A stretch of DNA of 64,000 nt from CAVTRI01 sp963737075 (GTDB lineage Bacteria; Actinomycetota; Acidimicrobiia; Acidimicrobiales; Palsa-688). The notes beneath the pieces are model-generated. The model worked only from the letters and a program-made list of their open reading frames with translations, did no database searches and was not told where the DNA came from. Shown one piece after another: positions 7,988-17,740 of the stretch (positions are counted from its first letter, which is position 1; every line of letters begins with the position of its first letter). A program made the position numbers and the translations under genes. Location of the stretch: NCBI GenBank assembly GCA_963737075.1, contig CAVTRI010000002.1, forward strand, positions 1,054,001-1,118,000, read 5' to 3'.

Positions 7988-10178
7988 CGCCGTGGGGGCC
8001 AAGGACCTGGCGGACTACCGGTCCCGGCGGGCCGACGCCGCGTTCGTTGATGGCCGGGCGGCTGCATCTTCTGTCGCTCCCCCGTTACCACGTCTCGTCG
8101 TCATCATTGACGAGTTCGCCGCCCTCGCCAGCGAGTTGGCGGAGGAGATTGGCGCCTTGACCGATCTGACCGCCCGCGGCCGTTCGCTGGGTGTGCACCT
8201 GCTTCTCGCCACGCAGAAGCCGTCGACAGCGGTCAACAGCGACATCCGTGCCAATACCCGGCTGCGAATCTCATTGCAGGTGGAGGACAAACAGGACTCG
8301 CTCGACGTGGTAGGCGTGCCCGACGCGGCAGCGGTCCGCCAGAAGGGCCGGGGCTTGTTTCGCGTCGGTTCTTCGGAAATCGTCCCGATTCAGACGGCGT
8401 TGGCGTCGGGCCACACGGCTGGCAGGGAGCGCGGCGCGGTCGACGTCGCTTCGTTCGTGTTCGGCGCCGAACCCAAGGGGGCGGCCCTGTTTGCATCGGC
8501 GGCGGTGAGTTCGCGCGCCGCCTTGACCACGGGTGCGGCGCCCGACCCGGAGGCGGCGGCCGTGCCGCCCACCGACCTGGTGCGGCTTGTGCGTGCGATC
8601 GACGAGGCATTCGTCGCCAGCGAGGCTGCGCGGCCTCGCAGGCCGTGGCCCGATCCGCTTCCTTCGTGGTTCCCGCTCGGCGACCTGCCGGCGATCGCCG
8701 ATTCTCCCTCTCCCGTCGCCGATCCCACCCTGATCCCGTTCCTCCTCGCCGACGACCCCGCAGCCCAGACCCGGTACCCGACCGGCTGGAGCCTCGCCGG
8801 GGGCAACCTCCTTATCTACGGCGTCGTCGGCAGCGGCACGACAACTGCGCTCACCAGCCTCGCCCTCGCGTTCGCGTCGTCTCGCCCGGCTGACGAAGGC
8901 CACCTGTACGCCATGGACTTCGGCACCGGCGGGCTCGCGGCGCTGGCCGGGTTGCCCCACTGCGGAGATGTCATCCCCGCCACCGACCGAGAACGCCACA
9001 TCCGTCTCGTTCGTATGCTTCGGGAAGAGCTGCAGCGCCGTCGGCAACTGCCGAACACCGCACTCGAGCGGGAGCCGACGATCGTGCTTCTGATCGACAA
9101 CGTCGAGGCGTTTCGGGCCGAGTTCGACGATGCCTACGGACTCAACGTCGTCGACCAGGTGATCAGGTTGTTCTCTGAAGGCCCCGACGCTGGCGTGTAC
9201 GTGGCGGCCACGGCCAACCGCGTCGGAGGGATCCCGCCGGCGCTGTCGGCGGCCACCCCGCAGAAACTGGTTATGCGGCTCGCCGATGTCGGCGACTACG
9301 GGTCGTTCTCGATCCCGCGCCGGGCGTTGCCGACCTTCCTGCCCGGCCGCGGCCTGCTCGTCGCGCACACCCAAGTGGTCCAGGTGGCGTCGCCCGCGCC
9401 TGACTTGCCCTCAGCGGTGAACGCCATCGCGGCCGCCGCCCAGCCGGCGACTGCCGCCCGACCCGGCACCCAGCCGGCGGACCGCCCACCGCAAGCGGTC
9501 GGAATCCTCCCCGCCGACATCGACCTCGGCGGCCTGCCGGTCGGAAACGTCACTGACGAAGAGTGGCGGCTTCCGATCGGCGTGTCGGACGCCGACCTGT
9601 CGCCAGCGTCGCTGGTGCTCTACGAGCAAGAGCACGCCGTCGTCGGCGGCGCCGCCCGGTCGGGCAAGAGCACCGCCCTGCTCACCGTGGCGGCTGCGCT
9701 GCGCCGAGCCCGCCCCAACGCGACCGTTATCGGCATTGCCTGCCGCCGCTCGCCGCTGCGAGGCCACCCCGCTATCGACAAGCTGGCGACCTCGGTCGAA
9801 GAGATCCCGGGATTGGTGGACACCGCATTGGTGGCCGCAGGCCCGACGTTGCTGCTCGTCGACGACGCCGAAGGCATCGACGATGGCGACGGGCGCCTCG
9901 CGCAGCTGCTGACGATGGGCCGGCGCAACGTCCACCTGGCAATTGCGGGGCGGGCCGACGTGCTCCGCACGCAGTACGGGCACTGGACGCAGACGGTGCG
10001 CCGCTCGAAGGCCGGGCTTCTGCTCAACCCCAACCTGGACCTCGACGCCGATTTGCTCGGCACCCGGCTGCCCTCTCGGCTGCACACCCAGATGATGCAG
10101 GGCCGCGGGTTTCTCGTCGGGGACGGGCGCGCGGAAGTGGTTCAAGTAGCCCGAGAACGCCCGCGGGGCGCGCAGTAG
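7962..10178 (+). CDS. EccC/EssC-like FtsK/SpoIIIE ATPase, C-terminal part after a frameshift
   Basis: This frame continues the protein without loss of homologous sequence (LFRERAFDAVGAKDLADYRS follows CLRAEL). It completes the first ATPase domain (VVIIDEFAAL Walker B, ATQKPS sensor) and adds two further P-loop domains, with YGVVGSGTTTALT and GGAARSGKSTALL. The second P-loop has TT where KS/KT is expected, so domain 2 is probably degenerate, as in many EccC proteins where domains 2 and 3 bind substrate rather than hydrolyse ATP. One extra base near 7965 explains the split; the whole protein would be about 1,490 residues. Confidence 0.88.
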   Translation: MLFRERAFDAVGAKDLADYRSRRADAAFVDGRAAASSVAPPLPRLVVIIDEFAALASELAEEIGALTDLTARGRSLGVHLLLATQKPSTAVNSDIRANTRLRISLQVEDKQDSLDVVGVPDAAAVRQKGRGLFRVGSSEIVPIQTALASGHTAGRERGAVDVASFVFGAEPKGAALFASAAVSSRAALTTGAAPDPEAAAVPPTDLVRLVRAIDEAFVASEAARPRRPWPDPLPSWFPLGDLPAIADSPSPVADPTLIPFLLADDPAAQTRYPTGWSLAGGNLLIYGVVGSGTTTALTSLALAFASSRPADEGHLYAMDFGTGGLAALAGLPHCGDVIPATDRERHIRLVRMLREELQRRRQLPNTALEREPTIVLLIDNVEAFRAEFDDAYGLNVVDQVIRLFSEGPDAGVYVAATANRVGGIPPALSAATPQKLVMRLADVGDYGSFSIPRRALPTFLPGRGLLVAHTQVVQVASPAPDLPSAVNAIAAAAQPATAARPGTQPADRPPQAVGILPADIDLGGLPVGNVTDEEWRLPIGVSDADLSPASLVLYEQEHAVVGGAARSGKSTALLTVAAALRRARPNATVIGIACRRSPLRGHPAIDKLATSVEEIPGLVDTALVAAGPTLLLVDDAEGIDDGDGRLAQLLTMGRRNVHLAIAGRADVLRTQYGHWTQTVRRSKAGLLLNPNLDLDADLLGTRLPSRLHTQMMQGRGFLVGDGRAEVVQVARERPRGAQ

Positions 10179-10201
10179 TCGCTCAGACGCTCGGTCGGGA
10201 C

Positions 10202-11128
10202 CTACACCGAGACCTCCGCGAGCACGTACGGATTGAGCGGGGTCGCGCGCAGAAAGGGAGGAAGGTCGGCCACCCACGTGCGCGCCAGCCGGGCCGCCGC
10301 CCTCGGAATCCCGGGCCGTTCGAGCGCAGAAAAGCCGAAATACCCGTCGAGGGGCAGCGGACGCACCCGGTCCCGTCCATACCACGACCACAGGTCGGCG
10401 TACGAGGGCAGGTGGTACGCCCCCCACGTCTGATGCACGTTGACGCCGAAGCGCTCGAAGATCCGGCCTCTGCGCGGGGCGGGTGTCAACGCGTCGGTGG
10501 GCCCGTGCTGGACGTCAACGGGGAACCATTTGCTGGGGCAGGCGATCAACACCCGCCCGCCGGGGCGGGTGACACGCGCCAGCTCGGCGGCAACAGCCCG
10601 GCGCTGCGCCTTCCAATCCGGTGCCAGGGTGAGATGCCCGGTCAGCGTCCCGATGTGCTCCACCACGCCAAGGGCCATGACGGCGTCGAACGCGCCGTCT
10701 GAAAACGGCAGGGTAGTGGCGGCGCCGACTACAAACGCGCCCGGGTCGAGCCCGGCCGCGGCCCACAGGGCGGCAACAGCGCGCATGTCGACGCCGACCG
10801 CGTCGTACCCGTCGTCGAGCAAGCAGGACACGATGGCGCCGATCCCGCAGCCGACGTCGAGCGCCGACTGGACCGGGCGCTCTCGCAACCACGCTCGGAG
10901 ATAGGCCTCGTATGTGCGCGGCCCACCCGACTCTTGGCGCGCCGCATAGGACTCCTCGGTCGACTCGATGGCGAGGACCGGGCTGTCGGGTGACGCAATC
11001 TCCAGATAGCCGTGCTCGCCGAGACCATACTCGTGGCCGGCGGCACACCCAACGCCGTCTTCGTGCCCTTGTAAGGGCCGGCGGTCGAGCGGACAGACCA
11101 GCCGCGGGAGCAGGTCCGTCCAGGGCAC
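10202..11128 (-). CDS. SAM-dependent class I methyltransferase with N-terminal Trm112-like segment
   Basis: The 308-residue protein opens with a short cysteine-containing segment (LVCPLDRRPL, then GCAAGHEYG) like the Trm112/zinc-ribbon leader of some methyltransferases. The Rossmann domain follows, with motif I ALDVGCGIGAI, an acidic residue after strand 2 (VGVDM), motif IV-like DAVMALGVVEH and the RPGGRVLIACPS strand. The substrate is not evident. It is convergent with the EccC-like gene, leaving only about 23 bp between them, and lies downstream of the class A PBP gene on the same strand, about 85 bp away. Confidence 0.85.
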   Translation of the reverse strand: MPWTDLLPRLVCPLDRRPLQGHEDGVGCAAGHEYGLGEHGYLEIASPDSPVLAIESTEESYAARQESGGPRTYEAYLRAWLRERPVQSALDVGCGIGAIVSCLLDDGYDAVGVDMRAVAALWAAAGLDPGAFVVGAATTLPFSDGAFDAVMALGVVEHIGTLTGHLTLAPDWKAQRRAVAAELARVTRPGGRVLIACPSKWFPVDVQHGPTDALTPAPRRGRIFERFGVNVHQTWGAYHLPSYADLWSWYGRDRVRPLPLDGYFGFSALERPGIPRAAARLARTWVADLPPFLRATPLNPYVLAEVSV

Positions 11129-11212
11129 CGGAGCACCCTACCGGCCGCGGGTTCCCCACTCTATGCGGCCGATAGCCCGTTTCCGCATGTGATCAGGCTA
11201 CGTATGAGCTTC

Positions 11213-13501
11213 CTACCCGGTCCCGGGTGGTTTGGTCGTCGAGGAGGTCGCGGGGACCGCAACCGTCGGCGACGACGGCGTGGTGGTCGGGGTGGACCCC
11301 GCCTTGGGCACGGTGGTCGGTGTCGGCCCGCCGGGCGTGGCCGTCGGGATGGTGGTCGTCGTCGAGGGCGGTGGGATCACCAGCGTGTTGGCGGGCGGCG
11401 GTGTCAGCGTGACGCCAGACAGGTTGTAGGCAGGCAGGAAGTCCCCGGTGTATTGCGGGAACTGGTTGACGATTTGTCGCATGTACGCATGCCAGATCTG
11501 AGCCGGCACTCCGCCGCCCTGGACGTTCTTCTGACCCCGGAAGTTGACGATCGGCTGGCTCGAGGTCGGGTAGCCCATCCACACCGCGGTCGTCAGCTTC
11601 GGCGTGTACCCGATGAACCAGGCGTCGGCAGCGTTTTCGGTCGTGCCGGTCTTGCCGGCGACCGGTGTGCCGAGTCCGCCGGCGGATTCCCCGGTGCCCC
11701 GCAGCACCACCTGCTGGAGGACGTAGTTGAGGACCGTGTCCTGCTGGGTGGTCAGCACCGGGTGGCTGGACGGCGGCACCGGCAGCGGCAGCGGCGTCCC
11801 GTCGGCGGCGGTGATCTTGGTGATCAACTGTGGGGCGTTGTACGTGCCTCCGTCGGCGAAGGTGTTGTACGCGGCGGCCATCTCGAGTGGCGACACATCA
11901 GCCGTGCCGAGGACCTGCGAAAGATACGAGCCGGGTAGTTCCTGGGGACTGATCCCGCAGGCCTCGGCCATCTGGTCCAGGCTCTCCGGGCCGAGGCGGT
12001 CGACCACCTGCGCGTAGACGGTGTTGATCGAATCGGCCGTGGCGTTGATGAGGTTCACGCTGGGGGCGGGCGACTCACCTTCGAAGTTTTTCAGGTCCCA
12101 AGGGGTCCCGTTTTGGTTGCCGTGGGGAAAGATGACCTCCGCCGGCGCGGGGAACACCGACTCCACCGAATATCCCGCCTTGATGAGCTCGGCCAGCATG
12201 AATGCCTTGAACGTCGACCCCGACTGGCGTCCACTCCCGCCGCCGGCAGTGCCCATGGCCAGATTGACCTGCGACTGGCCGAAGTTTTGGCCTCCCACCA
12301 TTGCCTTCACGTCACCTTGGTTGTCGACCGACACCAACGCCCCCGAGGGGTCTCCGGCCAGGGGGTTGAGCGACGGCAGCGAGCGTCCGTACACAGCGTT
12401 GTAGGCCTGGGTCTGCATCGTCGGATCCAGCGAGGTGTAGACCCGCAAGCCGCCACCGTCGATCTGGGCGGCCGAGTACTTGGTCAGCAGCTCAGCTCGC
12501 ACGGCAGCGACGAAGTAGTCGGCTCCGGGCAAGTTGGTCAGGTCGGCCGGCGAGGCATTGGGTGAGACCACATACGACGAGAAGGGCGTCCGCTCCACCT
12601 GCGCCGCCTGGGCCCTGGTGACCTTGTGGTCACGGACCATGGCGTTGAGGGTGTCGGTCTGGTTGACCCTGGCCGGCGCCGGATGGGTGGTCGGGTCGGC
12701 ATTCTCGGGCGCACGGATCAAGCCGGCCAGCAGGGAAGCCTCGGCGAGCCCCAGCTGCTGCACGTGCTTGCCGAAGTACGCCTCGGCCGCCGCTTCCACC
12801 CCGTAGGCTCCCCGGCCCCAGTAGATGGTGTTGAGGTAGCCCTGCAGGATCTGGTCCTTGGACTCGACGTGCTCCAGCTTGATGGCGATGGCGACCTCTT
12901 TAACCTTCCGCGACAGCGTCCGCTGGGGCGTCAGGTAGGCCTGCTTCACGTACTGCTGGGTGATCGTCGAACCGCCTTGGAGTGCCCCTTGGCCCCGCAC
13001 GTCCGAGACCAGCGCCCTAAGGATGCTGATTGGGTTGATTGCGCCCTCGGTGAAGTAGTGCCGATCCTCGGTCGACACCACGGCGTCGACGACCACCTGG
13101 GGGACCTGGTTCAAGGGGACATCCACCCGGTTCTGGCTCCTGAACGTGGCCAGTGTGTGCCCGCTGTCGTCGAGGATGAAGGTCGTCTGCGACTGGGGGC
13201 TGGCCTTGGGCAGCGGGACCCGTGACAGGTAGAACAGCCCACCTGACAGCGTGCCGAACAGGGCCAGGAACAACACGAACACGGGCCGCCGCAGCCGCCA
13301 CACAAAGCTCCCGCGGGCTTTGCGCTTGGCGCCCGGCGCCGGTCCGGGGCGAGGTTTGGACTTTCGGCGCGACCCGTCGGGCGGCGGCGGGGGACGGCGG
13401 GCGCGCTCGGATGACCGGGTGGACGGCGTGCCGGGATCGGGCCGTCGGCCGGGCGCGCCGGGATCAGGGGGGCGGTTGGGGGGCTTGGCGTCTGAAGCCA
13501 T
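11213..13501 (-). CDS. ponA: Class A penicillin-binding protein (transglycosylase/transpeptidase)
   Basis: This bifunctional peptidoglycan synthase polymerises glycan strands and cross-links peptides outside the membrane. A disordered Pro/Arg N-terminus of about 65 residues is followed by one membrane anchor (about residues 70-92). The GT51 domain has the catalytic Glu in STEDRHYF (about residue 145) and GGSTITQQYVKQ. The transpeptidase domain has SGSTFKAF (nucleophile Ser), the SIN box and KTGTT. The C-terminal tail is Thr/Pro-rich. The position beside DUF5318, PadR and ino1 matches ponA1 of mycobacteria, which supports the symbol. Confidence 0.93.
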   Translation of the reverse strand: MASDAKPPNRPPDPGAPGRRPDPGTPSTRSSERARRPPPPPDGSRRKSKPRPGPAPGAKRKARGSFVWRLRRPVFVLFLALFGTLSGGLFYLSRVPLPKASPQSQTTFILDDSGHTLATFRSQNRVDVPLNQVPQVVVDAVVSTEDRHYFTEGAINPISILRALVSDVRGQGALQGGSTITQQYVKQAYLTPQRTLSRKVKEVAIAIKLEHVESKDQILQGYLNTIYWGRGAYGVEAAAEAYFGKHVQQLGLAEASLLAGLIRAPENADPTTHPAPARVNQTDTLNAMVRDHKVTRAQAAQVERTPFSSYVVSPNASPADLTNLPGADYFVAAVRAELLTKYSAAQIDGGGLRVYTSLDPTMQTQAYNAVYGRSLPSLNPLAGDPSGALVSVDNQGDVKAMVGGQNFGQSQVNLAMGTAGGGSGRQSGSTFKAFMLAELIKAGYSVESVFPAPAEVIFPHGNQNGTPWDLKNFEGESPAPSVNLINATADSINTVYAQVVDRLGPESLDQMAEACGISPQELPGSYLSQVLGTADVSPLEMAAAYNTFADGGTYNAPQLITKITAADGTPLPLPVPPSSHPVLTTQQDTVLNYVLQQVVLRGTGESAGGLGTPVAGKTGTTENAADAWFIGYTPKLTTAVWMGYPTSSQPIVNFRGQKNVQGGGVPAQIWHAYMRQIVNQFPQYTGDFLPAYNLSGVTLTPPPANTLVIPPPSTTTTIPTATPGGPTPTTVPKAGSTPTTTPSSPTVAVPATSSTTKPPGTG

Positions 13502-13517
13502 CGTGCGCCCCGAAACG

Positions 13518-13970
13518 CTAGAGGACCGCGGTGACGGTCAGGGAGTCGGCGCCGTCTGTGTCTGCCGGGCGCGCCGCAGTGACGGCGAAGGTCTGGGCCA
13601 GGTGGTTCCAAGAGCACGCCGGGCACACCTCCACCACGTAGCACGCCAGATCACGCGAGCCGCGGGCCAGCCGGCTGACTTCCTGGCGGGAGGTGACGCA
13701 GGTCCCGCTCGGCGGCAGGCCGCTGCCGAACACGTACGACACCAGCCGCAGCCTGGCTTCTTCGCAGATCGGGCAGTCCTCTCGGGACTCTTCCCCCACG
13801 TTGACCGCTGCTCGCAGCAGCTCGGGGTGGGCGTCGCACACGTCCAGTCGCGACAGCCGGCCTTTGCGGTACTGGCTCACCACCGCGTTGCGGGCCAACC
13901 GATAGTCGACCTGGCCCGCGAGCTGCCCTCCCTCGGACACGCCGCGCAGCGATTCGGGCCGGAACGTCAT
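13518..13970 (-). CDS. DUF5318 family protein
   Basis: The 150-residue product has two cysteine pairs, CPIC and CPAC, plus further cysteines, which suggests a zinc-bound fold. It matches the DUF5318 proteins encoded beside ponA1 in mycobacteria (Rv0049 position), recognised from motifs such as LARNAVVSQYRKGR, LVSYVFG and SWNHLAQTF. The biochemical role is unknown. Its stop lies 16 bp from the PBP start on the same strand, so the two are likely cotranscribed. The start at 13970 faces the PadR operator, which lies 60 bp upstream and may control it. Confidence 0.85.
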   Translation of the reverse strand: MTFRPESLRGVSEGGQLAGQVDYRLARNAVVSQYRKGRLSRLDVCDAHPELLRAAVNVGEESREDCPICEEARLRLVSYVFGSGLPPSGTCVTSRQEVSRLARGSRDLACYVVEVCPACSWNHLAQTFAVTAARPADTDGADSLTVTAVL

Positions 13971-14030
13971 GACTCTCGCACCCTACTGCTGCCGCCAGTG
14001 CGAGGGCAGCGCCAGCATCCCGCGCACATC

Positions 14031-14051
14031 GATATATCGGACCGATATATC
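14031..14051. promoter_or_regulatory. 21-bp perfect palindrome, probable PadR operator
   Basis: GATATATCGG at 14031-14040 and CCGATATATC at 14042-14051 are exact inverted repeats around a single A. The AT-rich arms stand out in this GC-rich DNA. The site lies 16 bp upstream of the padR GTG, inside the divergent region between padR and the DUF5318 gene. PadR regulators bind AT-rich palindromes and repress their own genes, so this is most simply an autoregulatory operator overlapping the -10 region. Binding is inferred. Confidence 0.75.
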
Positions 14052-14067
14052 TGCTACACTTGCCGTC

Positions 14068-14807
14068 GTGCTGGAACTGGCGATCCTCGGTCTGCTGAAG
14101 GAACAGGACCTCCATGGCTACGAGCTCAAAAAGCGGCTGTCCGACATGCTGGGCTTCTCCAGCGTGTCGTTCGGGTCGCTCTACCCCGCGCTTGGCCGCC
14201 TCGAGCGTGCGGGAGCTGTCCGAGCTGTGGCTGGCGAGCCGACGCGTCCTGCCGTCTCGTCCACCGGCTCGCTGACCGGCGACCTCGCACTCCTGCGGGC
14301 AGGTGTTGGCGCCCGGGGCTGGGCCGGATCGGGCGGCGGACGCAGCGGGCGCAGCCGCAAGGTGTATTGCATCACGGACCGGGGCCAGCAGCTGTTTGCA
14401 GAGCTGTTGGCGGCGGAAAGCCAGTCCAGCGAGGACGACCGGGCGTTCAACCTGCGGTTGGCGTTCGCGCGCTATTTGCCACACGACGCCCGCTTGGGAC
14501 TGCTGGAGCGGCGTCGGGCGCACCTGTTGGAGCGCCGTTCAGCGCTGCGGAGCCGTACCTCGCGGCGCGACCGGCTTGACACCTACACGTCGAGCCTCAT
14601 CGAGCATGACCGGGAAGCCACCGAGCACGACCTGTCCTGGATTGAGCGGCTCATCGCGACCGAACGCTCAGCCCCGGACGCCTCGCCCGTTGGCGCCCCG
14701 GCACCCACGGGCACCCACGGTGCCGCTTTCTCCACCACCAACCAGTGGGGCGCGGCGCCCACCGTCTCGGGGCTTCGCCCCACCGTCAACGAGGAGGACC
14801 TCACCCC

Positions 14808-14811
<4 letters not shown>
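14068..14811 (+). CDS. PadR family transcriptional regulator
   Basis: The winged-helix domain starts at the GTG at 14068 (VLELAILGLLKEQDLHGYELKKRL), followed by SSVSFGSLYPALGRLERAGAV. The wing is interrupted by an insert of about 45 residues rich in Gly, Ala and Ser before RKVYCITDRGQQLF. The C-terminal helical domain (about residues 125-200) has ERRRAHLLERRSALRSR-type helices for dimerisation. An Ala/Pro-rich tail ends in EEDLTP. It overlaps ino1 by four bases (ATGA), so the two form one unit. A perfect palindrome just upstream is the likely operator. The order PadR-ino1 is also seen in mycobacteria (Rv0047c-Rv0046c). Confidence 0.93.
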
Positions 14812-15887
<1,076 letters not shown>

Positions 15888-15970
15888 CGCCTTGTTTGCG
15901 TCCGGTGCGGCAGGATGAGCGAGTGAGCGCCAGCGAGCCGGGCATCGATGGCTGCGGGCGCAGCCCCACT

Positions 15971-16070
15971 GGGAGGTATGAGCGCCGTGCCGACCGATAA
16001 CGCCGCCAGCTGGGACCGCTGGGAGGTATGAGCGCCGTGCCGACCGATAACGCCGCCAGCTGGGACCGCT
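15971..16070 (+). repeat. Exact 50-bp tandem duplication at a gene start
   Basis: Bases 15971-16020 and 16021-16070 are identical. Each copy carries the ribosome-binding sequence GGGAGG and an ATG with the first codons of the methyltransferase gene. Because 50 is not a multiple of three, the first copy cannot extend the gene: its ATG (15978) reads 17 codons and stops at a TGA (16029-16031) that overlaps the ATG of the second copy (16028). The result is a short leader peptide placed for translational coupling. Confidence 0.95.
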
Positions 16071-16774
16071 ACACCGCCGTGTACCAGGCGGGCGCTCAAC
16101 TGCCGACGACTACCGCCCATTACGGGCCGGACATTCCGACCGAGGCGGATCTGCGCCTGCTCGGGGATCTGCGCGGCAAGCGAGTTCTCGAACTCGGCTG
16201 CGGCGGTGCGCAGTGCTCGATCGCGTTCGCCAAGCAAGGTGCGATCGCCATCGGGGTGGACTTCTCATCCGAGCAGCTCGCGTTCGCCCGTCGCCTCTGT
16301 GAGCGCGAGGGTGTTCGGGTCGACCTGCGCCACGGTGACGTGGCCGACCTGGCGTTCCTGCGCGCCGATTCGGTCGACCTGGTGTTCTCGGCGTACACCT
16401 TCGAGTACGTGGAAGATCTGAACCGCGTGTTCCGGCAGGTTCACCGGGTGCTGAAGGTGGGCGCCCCCCTGGTGTTCAGCGTCCCGCACCCGGTCTACGA
16501 CTTGATCGACGACGACGCCAGCCCTGCCCTCCTCGTGCGCCGGTCCTACTTCGACCGCTCCCCGATCGACGATGAAAAGGCGGGCACGCGGTTCAGGGAG
16601 TACCACCGCACCCTCGCCGACCTGTACACGAGCCTGGTGCGAGCCACCTACAGGGTGGATGTCGTTCTCGAGCCAGAGCCCTTGCGCGGAGGGCGCAGGA
16701 GCCAGTTCTGGCGGGAGGCGTTCACCATGGTGCCACCGACGCTCATCGTCCGGGCCCGCAAGGAAGGACACTAG
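16028..16774 (+). CDS. SAM-dependent class I methyltransferase
   Basis: The 248-residue protein has the Rossmann motif I VLELGCGGAQCSIAFAKQ, the acidic strand-2 end GVDFSSEQL, the HGDVADL motif and DLVFSAYTFEYVED of motif IV. The C-terminal half (SVPHPVYDLIDD, SYFDRSP, EYHRTLADLY) resembles small-molecule or ubiquinone/menaquinone-type methyltransferases, but the substrate is not clear. The start is preceded by GGGAGG and lies in a 50-bp tandem duplication that created an upstream 17-codon frame. It lies between ino1 and the AbiEi-like gene on the same strand. Confidence 0.87.
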   Translation: MSAVPTDNAASWDRYTAVYQAGAQLPTTTAHYGPDIPTEADLRLLGDLRGKRVLELGCGGAQCSIAFAKQGAIAIGVDFSSEQLAFARRLCEREGVRVDLRHGDVADLAFLRADSVDLVFSAYTFEYVEDLNRVFRQVHRVLKVGAPLVFSVPHPVYDLIDDDASPALLVRRSYFDRSPIDDEKAGTRFREYHRTLADLYTSLVRATYRVDVVLEPEPLRGGRRSQFWREAFTMVPPTLIVRARKEGH

Positions 16775-16808
16775 CGCCCGCTGACTTCGATGTGTTTCAC
16801 TCATTTTC

Positions 16809-17714
16809 GTGGATCGTGTCGCGCGCCTTTTCGAGGTCAGCCAGCGGCAGTACGGGCTCGTTTCTGCGGCACAGGCTCGGCGGCTGGTCACCCGCGGGCA
16901 GCTGCGCGGCCTCTCCGCTCGTGGGGTGATCCTCCCGTGGATGTCGGGCGTGTGGATCGTGGCCGGCTCCCAACCGCGGTGGCGTCAGCGGGCCATGGGC
17001 GCCTGCCTCGCCTACGGGCCTCCGGTGGCCGTGTCGGGGGTCGCCGCCGCTCGACTGTGGGAACTCGAGGGGATAGATAGCCCCGTCGTTGAGGTCACCG
17101 TGCCTCCGGGCCGGAGTGGGCGGCATGTCGGCGTGGTCACCCGACGGCGTGTCCTGGCAGAAACAGAGATGACGACTCGATTCGACATTCCAGTGACGAC
17201 AGTGCCGAGGACGTTGCTGGATCTTGCCGGCTGTGTCCCGGTGGGCGTGGTGGCGACGGCCTTCGATGACGCCATCGTGCGCCGCCTCGTCACCGCTGAG
17301 GGTGTGGCCGCGTACCTCGCACACCGGCCGGGACGCCGGCCCGGCCAGGGTGTGCTGCGTGGCCTTGTTGAGGACCGCCGGGGTGAGGACGCGACGAGCG
17401 AGAGCGTTGGCGAGCTGCGGGTCCACCGCTGGCTGGTGAAGGCCGGTCTGCCGCCCCCGGTCCGCCAGCATCGGGTGGTGGTCGCAGGCGTCGCCCGCAG
17501 GCTCGACCTCGCGTACCCGGACCTGCGGATCGCGATCGAGTTTCAGGGGTTCCGGCATCATGGCCGCGCCCGGGGGCGCTTCGACGCTGATCAGCGGCGG
17601 CTCACCGAGCTGGCACTCGCGGGCTGGCTGGTGGTGCTGGTCACCTCGGTGATGTCGGAGGCGGAGGTGGTGGGGCTGGTCCGCCGGGCGCGGACCGCTC
17701 GGGGCGCGGCCTAG
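16809..17714 (+). CDS. AbiEi-like / DUF559-type endonuclease-like protein
   Basis: The 301-residue protein starts with GTG at 16809. Its N-terminal region (about 1-90, FEVSQRQYGLVSAAQARRLV) looks like the AbiEi winged-helix of type IV antitoxins. The C-terminal 90 residues carry a DUF559/Vsr-like core: RLDLAYPDLRIAIEFQGFRHH, an acidic series (D and E-F-Q) followed by DQRRLTELALAGW, as in PD-(D/E)xK nuclease-like folds. Such proteins are common as orphans in actinobacteria and have no agreed function. No AbiEii-like toxin gene is adjacent. Repeat arrays follow directly downstream. Confidence 0.75.
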   Translation: MDRVARLFEVSQRQYGLVSAAQARRLVTRGQLRGLSARGVILPWMSGVWIVAGSQPRWRQRAMGACLAYGPPVAVSGVAAARLWELEGIDSPVVEVTVPPGRSGRHVGVVTRRRVLAETEMTTRFDIPVTTVPRTLLDLAGCVPVGVVATAFDDAIVRRLVTAEGVAAYLAHRPGRRPGQGVLRGLVEDRRGEDATSESVGELRVHRWLVKAGLPPPVRQHRVVVAGVARRLDLAYPDLRIAIEFQGFRHHGRARGRFDADQRRLTELALAGWLVVLVTSVMSEAEVVGLVRRARTARGAA

Positions 17715-17740
17715 GCCGGATTACGGCTGTGCTGGTCCGC

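Noticed and set aside
7955..7990. Programmed frameshifting in the EccC-like gene
   Set aside because: No slippery sequence, stimulatory stem-loop or internal ribosome site is visible; a single-base insertion is simpler.
16809..17714. Complete type IV toxin-antitoxin system
   Set aside because: No AbiEii-like nucleotidyltransferase toxin gene is adjacent; the neighbours are a methyltransferase and repeats.
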